Positions 43,791 through 52,163 of a stretch of DNA of 52,875 nucleotides are shown piece after piece. The notes under the pieces were generated by a model. That model saw only the letters and a list, made by a program, of their open reading frames with translations. It was not told the DNA's origin and did not search any database. Positions within the stretch are counted from its first letter, which is position 1. Each line of letters starts with the position of its first letter. The position numbers were made by a program, and so were the translations under genes. This stretch comes from a virus: the IMG/VR virus record IMGVR_UViG_3300025093_000027, positions 1 through 52,875 of that record; one strand, 5' to 3'.

Positions 43791-45110
43791 CTACCAAGCT
43801 CTACAAGACCAATAACGTGCTTTCCATTTTGGACCGGGATTGTCACAATTATGTCTTGCTCTAAAGCTTTTTCTGCGTTCAGGAATATTCTTTTTGATCT
43901 TCATGTTAGGATCACCAAATCGAACAATAACTACATTACCACTCTCATTTTTAGTATAAACAGCAAACTTTTTAGGTCCACCGGGAGTTCTGAAAGGTTT
44001 ATTGAGAGTAACTTTTCTACCTTTGTATTCAGCAGCAAATGTAGATGCTTTAGCTCTTGGATGACCCTTTGGCAAAAGATCATTATCTGTAGTATAGGCA
44101 GAGTTAGATGGTCTTCCAGTTCTCAATAGAGTAAGAAATGCATTTACTCTAGCCATAGCCCATCCGTCTCTAGACATTTTAGGAGCATGACTTGATGAAT
44201 AAGCTCCTGCACCACGACGATAAACAGCTTTAAGCATACCTAAAGTTGCTTTTGAACCCTTACCTTTTGCATTATGCTCTGCTACTTTCTTTGACAATTT
44301 TGCAGTAGTTTCTTTGCTAAAAGTAATCTTACCTGACTTATCTTTAGCACTATCAGGTTTGTTCTTTTTAGATCCTTTCTTTTGATCTTTTTTAGGAGCA
44401 GGAGTTCTTCTAGGGTCTTTTGGTCCCGGTTTATCTGCCTCTGCATAATCTGCCTTACCCTTAATTGCTTTCATGTACTCTGCATGATCTTTACCGGGCA
44501 TGAAGACATTTTTACCATCTTCACTTTTATGAGAATGAACATCATCTAATCCAAGTTCTTTTGCTCTTTCCATAGCTTCACCGGGATTATCAAATACATC
44601 TTTAGAAAGTTCTTCTGCTGTAGCACCTTGCCAAGTCATAGTTGGAGGAGCAGTTACCTGATGTTTGCCTACAAAAGAAGTATCTTTCTTTTTAGGATCT
44701 TTCTCTTCATAGATTGGATCTGGCTCATCCAAATCTGCTTTAGAAACAAAAGACAACATTCTACCATTCTTCTTGTAGTTGCCCATCCTTTCAAAGTAGA
44801 ATAGCTCTCCGGTCACAGGATCTCTATACTTAAATGCTCCCTGTGCCCTTTTTAAAGCCTCTTGAGAGGGTCTATCTTTATCTCCCGGTTTAGCAGGACG
44901 ATAGTTTTTACCTTCTCTTTCCTTCTTTTTACGAATATTTTCCCAAAGGCCAGCAACATCGACCTCTTCTGTTTCTTCTCCAAAATCAACATAATCTGAC
45001 TCTTCAGGAATAACAAAGTTTGCCTCTGTCAATTCTTCAGTATCACCTAAATCTGCTGCCTTGGACTCAAAATGTTCTGATAAGCTATTAAATAAATCTT
45101 CTTGTTTCAT
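43791..45110 (-). CDS. Basic virion/scaffold-like protein with conserved phage C-terminal domains
   Basis: 439 residues. The N-terminal third is acidic, the rest strongly basic (KKDQKKGSKKNKPDSAKDKS). A middle segment ATLGMLKAVYRRGAGAYSSS leads to a Ser-Arg-Asp-Gly-Trp-Ala block, and the last 60 residues contain RFGDPNMKIKKNIPERRKSF then CDNPGPKWKARYWSCRAW. I recall these two blocks from uncharacterised proteins of tailed phages and giant viruses (DUF-type), often near head genes. It could be a scaffold or core protein. AGGAG lies 8 nt before the ATG. Confidence 0.6.
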   Translation of the reverse strand: MKQEDLFNSLSEHFESKAADLGDTEELTEANFVIPEESDYVDFGEETEEVDVAGLWENIRKKKEREGKNYRPAKPGDKDRPSQEALKRAQGAFKYRDPVTGELFYFERMGNYKKNGRMLSFVSKADLDEPDPIYEEKDPKKKDTSFVGKHQVTAPPTMTWQGATAEELSKDVFDNPGEAMERAKELGLDDVHSHKSEDGKNVFMPGKDHAEYMKAIKGKADYAEADKPGPKDPRRTPAPKKDQKKGSKKNKPDSAKDKSGKITFSKETTAKLSKKVAEHNAKGKGSKATLGMLKAVYRRGAGAYSSSHAPKMSRDGWAMARVNAFLTLLRTGRPSNSAYTTDNDLLPKGHPRAKASTFAAEYKGRKVTLNKPFRTPGGPKKFAVYTKNESGNVVIVRFGDPNMKIKKNIPERRKSFRARHNCDNPGPKWKARYWSCRAW

Positions 45111-45149
45111 TAGTAGAACTCCTAATAAATGTAGTAGAAATACTATCTA

Positions 45150-45782
45150 TTATACACCACTTATTCGTTTCCAAATAGTATCTAATGTGTGCTTGAAAGG
45201 CTCACCATCAATAGTAGCGACTAAATCCCACATTTGCTGGGCGATCTCTCTAATCTCTACCTGTGCATGTTCAGAGTTACGAAGTTTGATAAAGTTTGCA
45301 AAACTTCTCATGTTTAACATAATATCTGCTTGGATTTGACTATTATAAGTTTTGAAGAATCGTGCTGACTCTTTTGCTCGTTTTCTACCTAATACTGGTT
45401 CAAGGTCTGCAATACATTCATGATACAGTTGATTACCTTCTTGAGTATAAAGAGAAAGTTTCCTTGCCCACTCATCAGACCAATCTTCTGGAATATAATA
45501 CTTATCTTCTTTTAACTCTTTATAACGAGCGGATTCGGCATTAAGGCTTGATACACGATGCTTGAGAAGATGTATATGAGAAGCGATATCAGTATCAACC
45601 AAGAAATGAACAACGCCCTTTTCAAAAGGGGTTTCATGGCCGTTGGACCAGAGCATGTCAATGAGTGCCCCAACTCTTTTACGTTTTTCATCTGTCAAGT
45701 CCCTAGATGTAGATGTCCAAGCAGAACATGCAATAACCTCATCGCTACCATAGTAGCCCAATAGTTCTACACTATTTTTCAT
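45150..45782 (-). CDS. thyX: Flavin-dependent thymidylate synthase
   Basis: 210 residues. The ThyX signature is KHRVSSLNAESARYKEL (residues ~74-90), differing from the usual RHRxxSxNxxSxRY by Lys for the first Arg. Later parts match FAD- and dUMP-binding positions (IQADIMLNMRSFANFIKLRN). The enzyme methylates dUMP to dTMP using methylene-tetrahydrofolate and reduced flavin. Lys at that position occurs in some family members, so activity is likely. It overlaps the HAD gene by four bases. Confidence 0.92.
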   Translation of the reverse strand: MKNSVELLGYYGSDEVIACSAWTSTSRDLTDEKRKRVGALIDMLWSNGHETPFEKGVVHFLVDTDIASHIHLLKHRVSSLNAESARYKELKEDKYYIPEDWSDEWARKLSLYTQEGNQLYHECIADLEPVLGRKRAKESARFFKTYNSQIQADIMLNMRSFANFIKLRNSEHAQVEIREIAQQMWDLVATIDGEPFKHTLDTIWKRISGV

Positions 45783-46147
45783 ACATCCACCTCATAAATG
45801 CCTACATTTCTTTCTAAATTAATACCTTCAGCAGTTAGAGTTCCATCTGGTTTAATATCATTAATAAGAACCCTTGGACCTGCTGGAAGTCCCATAACTA
45901 ATTGGTCATAAAAAACACCAGCATTACGAAGTTGGTCTATTGTTGCGGCACGACAACCTTCTGGTCTTGCCGTTGTAAGTACAATGTGATATTCCTTCAT
46001 TCTCCACTCAAGGAGTTTTTCAATAGTTCCATCAAGTAGAATAGGCACATCCTTTGCCATGTGATATAGATTATCTTTATGATGAAAAATAGTTCCATCA
46101 ATATCCATCAAAATAGTTTTTCTTCTAGCAGGCATCTCTTGTTTCAT
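45779..46147 (-). CDS. HAD-family phosphatase
   Basis: 122 residues. Motif I ILMDIDGTIFHH contains the nucleophile and acid Asp; motif II is the Thr of VLTTARPEG; motif III/IV is LINDIKPDGTL. The short length without a cap domain matches small phage HADs acting on nucleotides or 3'-phosphates. An AAGGAG site in the end of the upstream gene precedes the ATG. The substrate is not evident. Confidence 0.8.
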   Translation of the reverse strand: MKQEMPARRKTILMDIDGTIFHHKDNLYHMAKDVPILLDGTIEKLLEWRMKEYHIVLTTARPEGCRAATIDQLRNAGVFYDQLVMGLPAGPRVLINDIKPDGTLTAEGINLERNVGIYEVDV

Positions 46148-46614
46148 TATAACTCCTTCTGGTAAACTCTAGCAATACATTGACAATCTTTATCACAATG
46201 AGGACAACTATGTTTAAAACGACTATAGTATCCGTTTAGTTCATCTATTACTTCAAAACCATTCTTTTCTAAAATACCACAACTTGGGCAACTACCATCT
46301 GGTCTAACCCAAGCATATGATTTAACAAACTTACAACCCTGATCTTTTAGGTATGCCAATCTAATTTTTGTCAGTTCTTTAGCAATACCTTCTCCTCTAT
46401 ACTGTGGATGAACAACAACACATTTAAGTATACCCACATAACCATCAACTACAACAGATGCCCAAGCAACTAATTCACCACTAAATGACATCCATGCATG
46501 ATCAATAACTTCTAGATGCTCACTAAAATAACCTTCTCCAAGTTCTGCATCAACTAGCTCTCTGGCATTATTGTATCTATGAAGAAACTTACAATTGATG
46601 TAGTCTAAATGCAT
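46147..46614 (-). CDS. GNAT acetyltransferase with extra cysteine sites
   Basis: 155 residues. The GNAT acetyl-CoA loop is KCVVVHPQYRGEGIAKELTK (Arg/Gln-x-x-Gly-x-Gly/Ala). Two Cys groups, SCPSCGILEKNGF and SCPHCDKDCQC, lie in the C-terminal half and could bind zinc. GNATs acetylate small molecules, proteins or antibiotic-like compounds; the target is unknown. The start codon has AGGAG 9 nt upstream. Confidence 0.8.
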   Translation of the reverse strand: MHLDYINCKFLHRYNNARELVDAELGEGYFSEHLEVIDHAWMSFSGELVAWASVVVDGYVGILKCVVVHPQYRGEGIAKELTKIRLAYLKDQGCKFVKSYAWVRPDGSCPSCGILEKNGFEVIDELNGYYSRFKHSCPHCDKDCQCIARVYQKEL

Positions 46615-46616
46615 CT

Positions 46617-47684
46617 TTAAACACTCCTGTCATGATGCGTTCTATTTACTCTTACAAACATAGCAGTTTTAGGTAAATCTTTTAGTGTTGTAGCACCAGT
46701 ATAAGTGCAACCACTTCTAATGCCACCATCAATGTCTCTAAGAACATCAGCAACTGCACCCTTATAAGGTACTTTCATGACTCTTCCTTCACTACTTCTG
46801 TAATCCTTCAATCCAGTCCCATGCTTCTCTTGTGCTTTTTTAGATGACATACCATAGAAGACAAGGTTTTTCTTTTCCTTTGTTTCTTGACTGTATTCCC
46901 ACTCGCCATCACATTCATCTGTTCCAGCAAGCATACCACCAAGCATCATAAAGTCAGCACCAGCGGCGAAACCTTTTACTATGTCAGCAGGTAATCGACA
47001 TCCACCATCACCACATACAAGACCATGCCTCTTGTCTTCTGACTTCAATCCATGTGCAGCATGAACACATTCATCAATAGCAGAAAGCTGTGGATAACCA
47101 ACACCAGTTTTAAGTCGAGTTGTACAGGCAGAACCGGGACCAATTCCAACCTTTACAATGTCAACTCCACCATGAAGAATAAGTTCTTGAACCATTTCTG
47201 GAGTAGCAACATTACCTGCCATAATAATAGACTTTCTAAAGTCCTTCCTGACCATTCTACAGAAGTCTACAAATCCTTCGCTATAACCATTTGCTACATC
47301 AATACAAATGTTTGGTTGAAGACCACTGTCAGTATGAAACTGTTTTAGTTTGATAAACTCAGTAGGCTTCATGCCCATAGAATACCAAATGTATTGTAGA
47401 GCAGCGAGATTATGTTGATCATAAAATCCAACAAGATCTCTAACATCATAATGTTTATGCAGACAACAGATGTGTCCGATTCTCGCCATTGCTTCTGCCA
47501 TAGCGAAAGTTCCAGTAGTATCCATGTTCGCCGCCATGATAGGAACACCATTCCATTCACGATGAGAATGATAGAATAGATACTTCTTTTGAATATCTAC
47601 TTGTTTTCTACTCGCCGTTCTTGATCTTTGAGGCACAAGTAGAACATCATCAAAGTCAAGCTTCGTCTCGTTTTGTATTTTCAT
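46617..47684 (-). CDS. guaC: GMP reductase
   Basis: 355 residues of the IMPDH/GMPR TIM-barrel. DFDDVLLVPQRS opens the barrel, the catalytic loop GIGPGSACTTRLKTGVGYPQ places Cys near residue 189, and the lid KDYRSSEGRVMKVPYKGAVA is the GMPR rather than IMPDH type (no CBS domains). It converts GMP to IMP with NADPH, releasing ammonia. It is uncommon in phages; with RNR, MazG and dCMP deaminase it suggests remodelling of the purine pool. It starts 28 bases inside the small upstream gene. Confidence 0.9.
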   Translation of the reverse strand: MKIQNETKLDFDDVLLVPQRSRTASRKQVDIQKKYLFYHSHREWNGVPIMAANMDTTGTFAMAEAMARIGHICCLHKHYDVRDLVGFYDQHNLAALQYIWYSMGMKPTEFIKLKQFHTDSGLQPNICIDVANGYSEGFVDFCRMVRKDFRKSIIMAGNVATPEMVQELILHGGVDIVKVGIGPGSACTTRLKTGVGYPQLSAIDECVHAAHGLKSEDKRHGLVCGDGGCRLPADIVKGFAAGADFMMLGGMLAGTDECDGEWEYSQETKEKKNLVFYGMSSKKAQEKHGTGLKDYRSSEGRVMKVPYKGAVADVLRDIDGGIRSGCTYTGATTLKDLPKTAMFVRVNRTHHDRSV

Positions 47685-47847
47685 TTTTTACAAACTTATA
47701 ATTTCTGAGTAAGTGAGGAGGGATTAGCCAAGTTATTTTTCCCTCTGCCCTGCTAAACAAATGTTCTCCCTCATCGGTTCCATGATATGTCCACAAAAAA
47801 TAATCGGGAGGGTAAATTCTATACTGTTCTCCAAGTTCAAAAATCAT
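47656..47847 (-). CDS. Small hypothetical protein
   Basis: 63 residues, aromatic and charged (YRIYPPDYFLWTYHGTDEGE, then a Trp-Leu-Ile-Pro-Pro segment). Its ATG overlaps the MazG-like stop by four bases and its end overlaps guaC, typical of a translated gene in this operon. No family recognised. Confidence 0.6.
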   Translation of the reverse strand: MIFELGEQYRIYPPDYFLWTYHGTDEGEHLFSRAEGKITWLIPPHLLRNYKFVKNENTKRDEA

Positions 47848-48260
47848 AGATCTTCTTCTTTCACAAAAATACCATCAACCATTTTACCCTTACGGTCTTT
47901 GATGTCATCCCATGCCCTTGCTAGACATTCAGACAAGGTAATTCCATTGCGAGTAGTTATGTTGAGCATTACCACTAGCATGTCACCAATGTCATCCTTA
48001 ATATCTTTACCCTTACAAACGCTATCAGATAACTCGCCAAGTTCTTGCAGTAGTTTCAAAGTCTGATCTTTATCAGTACTTCCATCAATAAGATTCCTAT
48101 CATGATGCCACTGAACAACATTATCAATAAATAAAGACAATGTGGGTTCTGGCTTCTCTTCTTCGTTTATGTAAATAATATCATCCTCAACAAAAGCTCG
48201 TAATACAGTATCTTTTTCCAACATTTGCATTCTCGCATTATGATCATCTAATCCACTCAT
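47844..48260 (-). CDS. MazG-like nucleotide pyrophosphohydrolase
   Basis: 138 residues. The helical MazG metal site is KLLQELGELSDSVCKGKDIK then DDIGDMLVVMLN (E-x-x-E ... D-x-x-D pattern). Such proteins hydrolyse (d)NTPs to (d)NMPs. The phage version may remove unwanted dNTPs or ppGpp-type signals. It overlaps the dCMP deaminase by four bases. Confidence 0.82.
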   Translation of the reverse strand: MSGLDDHNARMQMLEKDTVLRAFVEDDIIYINEEEKPEPTLSLFIDNVVQWHHDRNLIDGSTDKDQTLKLLQELGELSDSVCKGKDIKDDIGDMLVVMLNITTRNGITLSECLARAWDDIKDRKGKMVDGIFVKEEDL

Positions 48261-48781
48261 TTATTAATCTCCCTTATACACTCGTTCAGAAAAGAAATGT
48301 CTAAATGTGACTTATCAACAAACACAAGCTCTGGACCACCAAAATCCAAAGCCTCTCTTATTGTATCAAACGCTTCACAGTTGTCAATCATTTTTGGTTT
48401 AGAAACATTAGTATAAACTATTTCATCAATACCGCACTGATGCATCATCTGATAACAAGAGGCACAAGGTCTACCAGTAACGTAGACCCTCATGCCTTGT
48501 GTAGATTTACCTTGACGAACAGCATTATAAATAGCATTCGCTTCAGCATGAATCATAAATGGATACTTATCAGGTCTAGTATTGGGAAGTTTACCATCAT
48601 CAATACCTCTAACAAATCCATTATACCCATGAGAAATAGGAGTGTTATCCATAGGGTTTACGATAACACACCCACACTGAGTTTCAGGATCGTGACTTCT
48701 TCTAGACCAATAAACTGCATCTACAAGATAAGTATTATCCCAACGTCTCGCTCTCAAAGGTCTTACCTCTTGCCAACTCAT
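48257..48781 (-). CDS. dCMP deaminase
   Basis: 174 residues from the ATG at 48781, which overlaps the upstream stop (ATGA); a longer frame to 48817 has no such coupling. Zinc ligands: HAEANAIYNAVRQ (His and catalytic Glu, about residue 79) and GRPCASCYQMM (two Cys, about residue 105). It converts dCMP to dUMP, feeding ThyX. The N-terminal TQCGCVIVNP region is conserved in this family. Confidence 0.92.
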   Translation of the reverse strand: MSWQEVRPLRARRWDNTYLVDAVYWSRRSHDPETQCGCVIVNPMDNTPISHGYNGFVRGIDDGKLPNTRPDKYPFMIHAEANAIYNAVRQGKSTQGMRVYVTGRPCASCYQMMHQCGIDEIVYTNVSKPKMIDNCEAFDTIREALDFGGPELVFVDKSHLDISFLNECIREINK

Positions 48782-49851
48782 ACAACACCCAATAGTTTTT
48801 CTGCCGAATGTGCCCAAGTAAACTTTTTACCAGTTTCAATACCTGCTGGATTTACAACTTTTCCATTGGCTTTCCACATCTCATAAACATTTCTCATATG
48901 TTTTGCAAGTTGTTTAACTTGGTCTTGACCTAAACTTGCCCATTCGCCAACCTTACCATCAAACCAAACACCATCAAATGCTGCCTCTGTATTTTCAACA
49001 TTAACTAAGGCACAGTTTTCAGAATTACAAAATTGTGTATGACCAGAATAATTTGTAGCAATAACTGGCTTACCCATACTCATCATTTCAAGTAGTTCTA
49101 AATTCCAACCTTCACCTCTCGCCGGAAATACACCACAATCAACCTGCCCCATAATCTGTGCTACCTCTTCAGAAGTATTTACTCTTGGGATCAGTTTAAC
49201 CCTAATGTCAGACGCATACATGTTCTTGAACTGTTCAGATTGCTGCTGTGCTTGAGGAAAAGGATTTTCGCACATCATAAAAAGTTTTACATCTCGGATG
49301 TCATCTGGGAAAGCCATTTTAAATGCTCTAAGCAAAACATCATGACCTTTGCGAACTTCCCATTTTCCGCAATTAAAAAATACAAACTGATTATCAGAAA
49401 CATTATTTTTATCTTCACTGAAAATAGCTCTGTCTACCCCAAGTGGAACTGTATGAACTTCATTCTCTGGTCTTCCAGTTTGCTCTAAAACCACATCTCT
49501 TGCCCAGTTGCTACACACAAGAATTTCATCGCAGCATTCTAGATTCTTCAATCTACGCACATCAAACTTATTGAGTTCAAAAATTGGGAATCCATAATAC
49601 TTTCCTCTACCAATTCTTTCAGCAAGACTATGCTCATGCCAAATCTTGACACATGGAGCAGTAGGATCAAAATCACTTTGCTTATTATGAAGTTTACCTA
49701 CAAGATCTGCATCTTCCTGCGTAGTTGGTTGTGGTTGACCAATAGGAAACAATGCTACATCAGCAATCTTATCTAGTTCCTTTAAGATATTCAATCCGGC
49801 AACACCGTAACCTAAAGGATTCACTGCTGCCATAACATTAATCTTTTTCAT
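48778..49851 (-). CDS. Family-4-type glycosyltransferase
   Basis: 357 residues from the ATG at 49851, after a Lys/Arg-rich leading frame that probably is not translated. GT-B fold: VNPLGYGVAGLNILKELDKI near the start, EILVCSNWARDVVLEQTG, then FFNCGKWEVRKGHDVLL and the retaining motif RGEGWNLELLEMMSMGKPVI (E-x7-E, ~residues 245-265). It uses an NDP-sugar. The acceptor is unknown; it could be DNA or a virion protein. It is far from the second glycosyltransferase cluster at 16.8-21.1 kb. Confidence 0.85.
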   Translation of the reverse strand: MKKINVMAAVNPLGYGVAGLNILKELDKIADVALFPIGQPQPTTQEDADLVGKLHNKQSDFDPTAPCVKIWHEHSLAERIGRGKYYGFPIFELNKFDVRRLKNLECCDEILVCSNWARDVVLEQTGRPENEVHTVPLGVDRAIFSEDKNNVSDNQFVFFNCGKWEVRKGHDVLLRAFKMAFPDDIRDVKLFMMCENPFPQAQQQSEQFKNMYASDIRVKLIPRVNTSEEVAQIMGQVDCGVFPARGEGWNLELLEMMSMGKPVIATNYSGHTQFCNSENCALVNVENTEAAFDGVWFDGKVGEWASLGQDQVKQLAKHMRNVYEMWKANGKVVNPAGIETGKKFTWAHSAEKLLGVV

Positions 49852-50299
49852 ACCATCCATCCTCTCTCTTTTCATAAAGTTCACACATCGACATGTGTAT
49901 TTCGTAACAAGGTTTATTATAATAAGTCTTACCTTCACTTTCCTGATTGCGGAAGATAAGATTATCCTTTTGTACTAAATCTTCTCTCTTACAAATAAAT
50001 GCTTGGTCACATTTCTTATTTAGAAAAACGAAGTAATCAACTTCAGTGTTTATGTCATAGTTAATATAGTCATCATGAGCAGAAGTAATGATGGTGCTAT
50101 ATCTAATTTTACCACCTCTTTTCCAAAGTTCGTCTTTTATTTCTGCTCTTACAGCAAATTCATTATCTTCAAAGTCTTTTAGGAAAAGAAACTCATCTAG
50201 AAAAATAGATTTTTGGTCTTCGTCAGTTGTCCAACCAAATTGATTTTGAAACAAATCTAGGGTATTTAGGACAACCTTTTTATTTATAACTTTATCCAT
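49838..50299 (-). CDS. Hypothetical protein, possible nuclease-fold
   Basis: 153 residues. A segment VDYFVFLNKKCDQAFICKRE resembles the second half of PD-(D/E)XK fold endonucleases, with the strand-turn arrangement, preceded by FAVRAEIKDELWKRGGKIRY. Catalytic acidic residues are not obvious, so this is a weak resemblance. It follows a strong terminator by 10 nt and has a poor ribosome site. Confidence 0.45.
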   Translation of the reverse strand: MDKVINKKVVLNTLDLFQNQFGWTTDEDQKSIFLDEFLFLKDFEDNEFAVRAEIKDELWKRGGKIRYSTIITSAHDDYINYDINTEVDYFVFLNKKCDQAFICKREDLVQKDNLIFRNQESEGKTYYNKPCYEIHMSMCELYEKREDGWYEKD

Positions 50300-50309
50300 A
50301 ATAATACCT

Positions 50310-50347
50310 AAAAAAACCCACCAGCGAACGGCATCACTGATGGGTTT
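50310..50347 (-). terminator. Rho-independent terminator after ssb
   Basis: - strand 13-bp stem AAACCCATCAGTG / CGCTGGTGGGTTT (two wobbles), loop ATGCCGTT, then seven T. It lies between the ssb stop (50366) and the next ATG at 50299, only about 10 nt from that start. Confidence 0.9.
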
Positions 50348-50365
50348 CTATAAAAAAGAAATCAA

Positions 50366-50761
50366 CTAAAATGGAGTGGAACCTACAGGTTCATCGAAGT
50401 TCACTTCTGGTTCCTTTGCAGGAGTAGTATTTACAACCTTTGGAGGAAGGTCAATCTTGTCTGCACGAAGAGAAAGCTTTGATCGTTTCTGACCATCAGT
50501 TTCCCAACTCTCACGACGAAGGCGACCAGTCACCATAACATAATCTCCCTTCTTTAGATTGTTACCAAAATACTCTGCCTGCTTACCCCATAGATCAACG
50601 TCTACAAAAACAGTCTCTTCCTTCTTTTCACCATTACGATCATTCCAGATTCGATTAGATGCGACAGAAAGTTCTGCAACACTAGATCCAGAAGAAAGAG
50701 TCTTCAAAGAAGCATCCCTAGTCAAGCGACCACTAATAATAACTTGATTCAAATCACTCAT
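50366..50761 (-). CDS. ssb: Single-stranded DNA-binding protein
   Basis: 131 residues with the OB fold: NQVIISGRLTRDASLKTLSS, FVDVDLWGKQAEYFGNNLKK and GDYVMVTGRLRRESWETDGQ. The acidic tip ends EVNFDEPVGSTPF, like the partner-binding tail of SSB. It coats single-stranded DNA at the fork and sits with the promoter for its operon nearby. Confidence 0.92.
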   Translation of the reverse strand: MSDLNQVIISGRLTRDASLKTLSSGSSVAELSVASNRIWNDRNGEKKEETVFVDVDLWGKQAEYFGNNLKKGDYVMVTGRLRRESWETDGQKRSKLSLRADKIDLPPKVVNTTPAKEPEVNFDEPVGSTPF

Positions 50762-50773
50762 ACAAAAAATCTC

Positions 50774-51004
50774 CTAAACAACATCATAACCACGATAACG
50801 TAAAGCCTTACGAGCAAGGCGACGAGCGTACTGTGCTCCATTGGAGCGAAGCAAATTGCGGAACTGACCAGCAGCATCAGTAAATGACAGTGCTTCAGTA
50901 GTTGCATTTGCAGAAACGTCGTTAAAGGCGAAATCTGCTACTGCCTGCAAAGTGGTATCGCTACCCAACAAAACATTCCAATCTGTAGTTTCACTAGTTC
51001 TCAT
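50774..51004 (-). CDS. Small unknown protein behind a strong promoter
   Basis: 76 residues. N-terminal half neutral, C-terminal half basic helical (FRNLLRSNGAQYARRLARKA). It is the first gene after a near-consensus promoter with GAGG about 8 nt upstream, so it is probably made early and in quantity. It may bind DNA; no family was recognised. Confidence 0.6.
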   Translation of the reverse strand: MRTSETTDWNVLLGSDTTLQAVADFAFNDVSANATTEALSFTDAAGQFRNLLRSNGAQYARRLARKALRYRGYDVV

Positions 51005-51052
51005 GAAACAGTCCTCTATAAAAAGTGAAGAAACACTAAAAACGCATGTTTA

Positions 51053-51080
51053 ATTATACGTCAAATTCACTAACTGTCAA
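51053..51080 (-). promoter_or_regulatory. Near-consensus sigma70 promoter TTGACA-16-TATAAT
   Basis: - strand TTGACA (51075-51080) and TATAAT (51053-51058) with a 16-base spacer. The -35 lies at the stop codon of the upstream gene. It directs the 76-residue gene and ssb. Confidence 0.88.
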
Positions 51081-51261
51081 CTATAATCTTGATCTTTTTG
51101 AGATTAATTTCTATGACTGTAGAGTTTCCGACTTCGCTAACTTCAACTTTATCTACAATCGACTTTACTTTGTCAATATCTTTAGGCGTAATATTATACT
51201 TCGCCAAAATATTATTGACTACATTTTCTACAATACTACCACCAAACTTTTTCTTACTCAT
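51070..51261 (-). CDS. Small basic hypothetical protein
   Basis: 63 residues from the ATG at 51261, chosen because it overlaps the upstream stop as the 8-base ATGAGTAA junction. MSKKKFGGSIVENVVNNILA then a strand-helix part (SEVGNSTVIEINLKKIKIIV). No family recognised. Confidence 0.55.
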   Translation of the reverse strand: MSKKKFGGSIVENVVNNILAKYNITPKDIDKVKSIVDKVEVSEVGNSTVIEINLKKIKIIVDS

Positions 51262-51775
51262 GCCAGAGTTCCCATGAAATAGCTGCAAGTATTTTAGCAA
51301 GATCATCTCGATTGTCAACATCTAGTTCGACATTTTCTAAACCAATCTGATCTGAGATAGCTTGATCAATAGCTTGACCAAGGCCCGGATACTTACCTTT
51401 CAGAGATAATCCAGCATAGTTAATCTGTCCAGCAGTAGAATTATACTCTCTAAACTGACCTGTTGTTTGTATAAATCCCGGTTCATTTCTAACAACATGT
51501 GATAACTGTGCATAGAACTGTGCTAATCTGATTCTGTCATCATCAGCTTCGCGAATAGTTTCCGCAGTATCACCAATAACAAAATCACGAATACCAGCAA
51601 CTTCTTCTTTCAAGGCATCAGATGGTTCATCAACCTTTTCAAAAATCACATTTACTGTAGAAGAACCGAAAGTATCATCAGGTAAGTTTTTTAGAACCTC
51701 TTCTTTGATTTTAGGCCAAAATAAACCAAGAGCTACAATAAGTAACCCAATACTTAGTTTAGTAGAATCTTTCAT
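51254..51775 (-). CDS. Secreted or membrane-anchored hypothetical protein
   Basis: 173 residues. An N-terminal hydrophobic helix (SIGLLIVALGLFWPKI) could be a signal anchor. The rest is soluble, with a helical region (EEVAGIRDFVIGDTAETIRE) and a Gly/Tyr strand section. It belongs to a row of small membrane proteins that may form a lysis or envelope cassette. Confidence 0.6.
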   Translation of the reverse strand: MKDSTKLSIGLLIVALGLFWPKIKEEVLKNLPDDTFGSSTVNVIFEKVDEPSDALKEEVAGIRDFVIGDTAETIREADDDRIRLAQFYAQLSHVVRNEPGFIQTTGQFREYNSTAGQINYAGLSLKGKYPGLGQAIDQAISDQIGLENVELDVDNRDDLAKILAAISWELWHE

Positions 51776-51778
51776 GAT

Positions 51779-52159
51779 TTAACCTCTTGGGTAATTATAA
51801 TGAACTCCTGTAATAGCAATAGGCTCTCCTCCTGTAGGAGTTCCATCAGATAAAACTCCAGAATGTTTTTCTGGCTGATTCAACAAAGGAAATACATCTG
51901 TATCAAGCACTTTACATACCTCATGCAATCCCTGTTCATGAGCACATGCTTTTAGATCATGCCATTTTTGCACTAAACACATAAAGTCATGACCATTATC
52001 TACAGGCTCAACCGGAAGTGGTTCAACAGTTGGCGGCACAACTGGAGGAGGAACTACAGGATCAGGTTTCTTTTCATCAGACTTCAAGAATACAGAAGCG
52101 ACAATAACAATTCCTAATCCAATCAAGATTACCTGAACAATATCTAGATTTTCAAACAT
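51779..52159 (-). CDS. Membrane-anchored proline-rich hypothetical protein
   Basis: 126 residues from the ATG at 52159. One membrane span (VILIGLGIVIVASVFL) is followed by a proline-rich linker (PDPVVPPPVVPPTVEPLPVE) and a soluble C-terminus with two Cys. The layout (anchor, rigid linker, soluble domain) is spanin-like, but no lipobox or partner gene is identified. Confidence 0.6.
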   Translation of the reverse strand: MFENLDIVQVILIGLGIVIVASVFLKSDEKKPDPVVPPPVVPPTVEPLPVEPVDNGHDFMCLVQKWHDLKACAHEQGLHEVCKVLDTDVFPLLNQPEKHSGVLSDGTPTGGEPIAITGVHYNYPRG

Positions 52160-52163
52160 TATA

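Noticed and set aside
46617-48260. A 2-aminoadenine (Z-genome) pathway from GMP reductase plus MazG
   Set aside because: No PurZ (adenylosuccinate-synthetase-like) or DatZ gene is present in the window and the polymerase is DnaE-type, so the idea has no direct support here.
48440-48886. 148-residue + strand frame opposite the dCMP deaminase, and other long + strand frames such as 25702-26145, 23673-24005 and 33720-34043
   Set aside because: They are antisense to genes with clear motifs, have low-complexity translated sequence and no ribosome sites.
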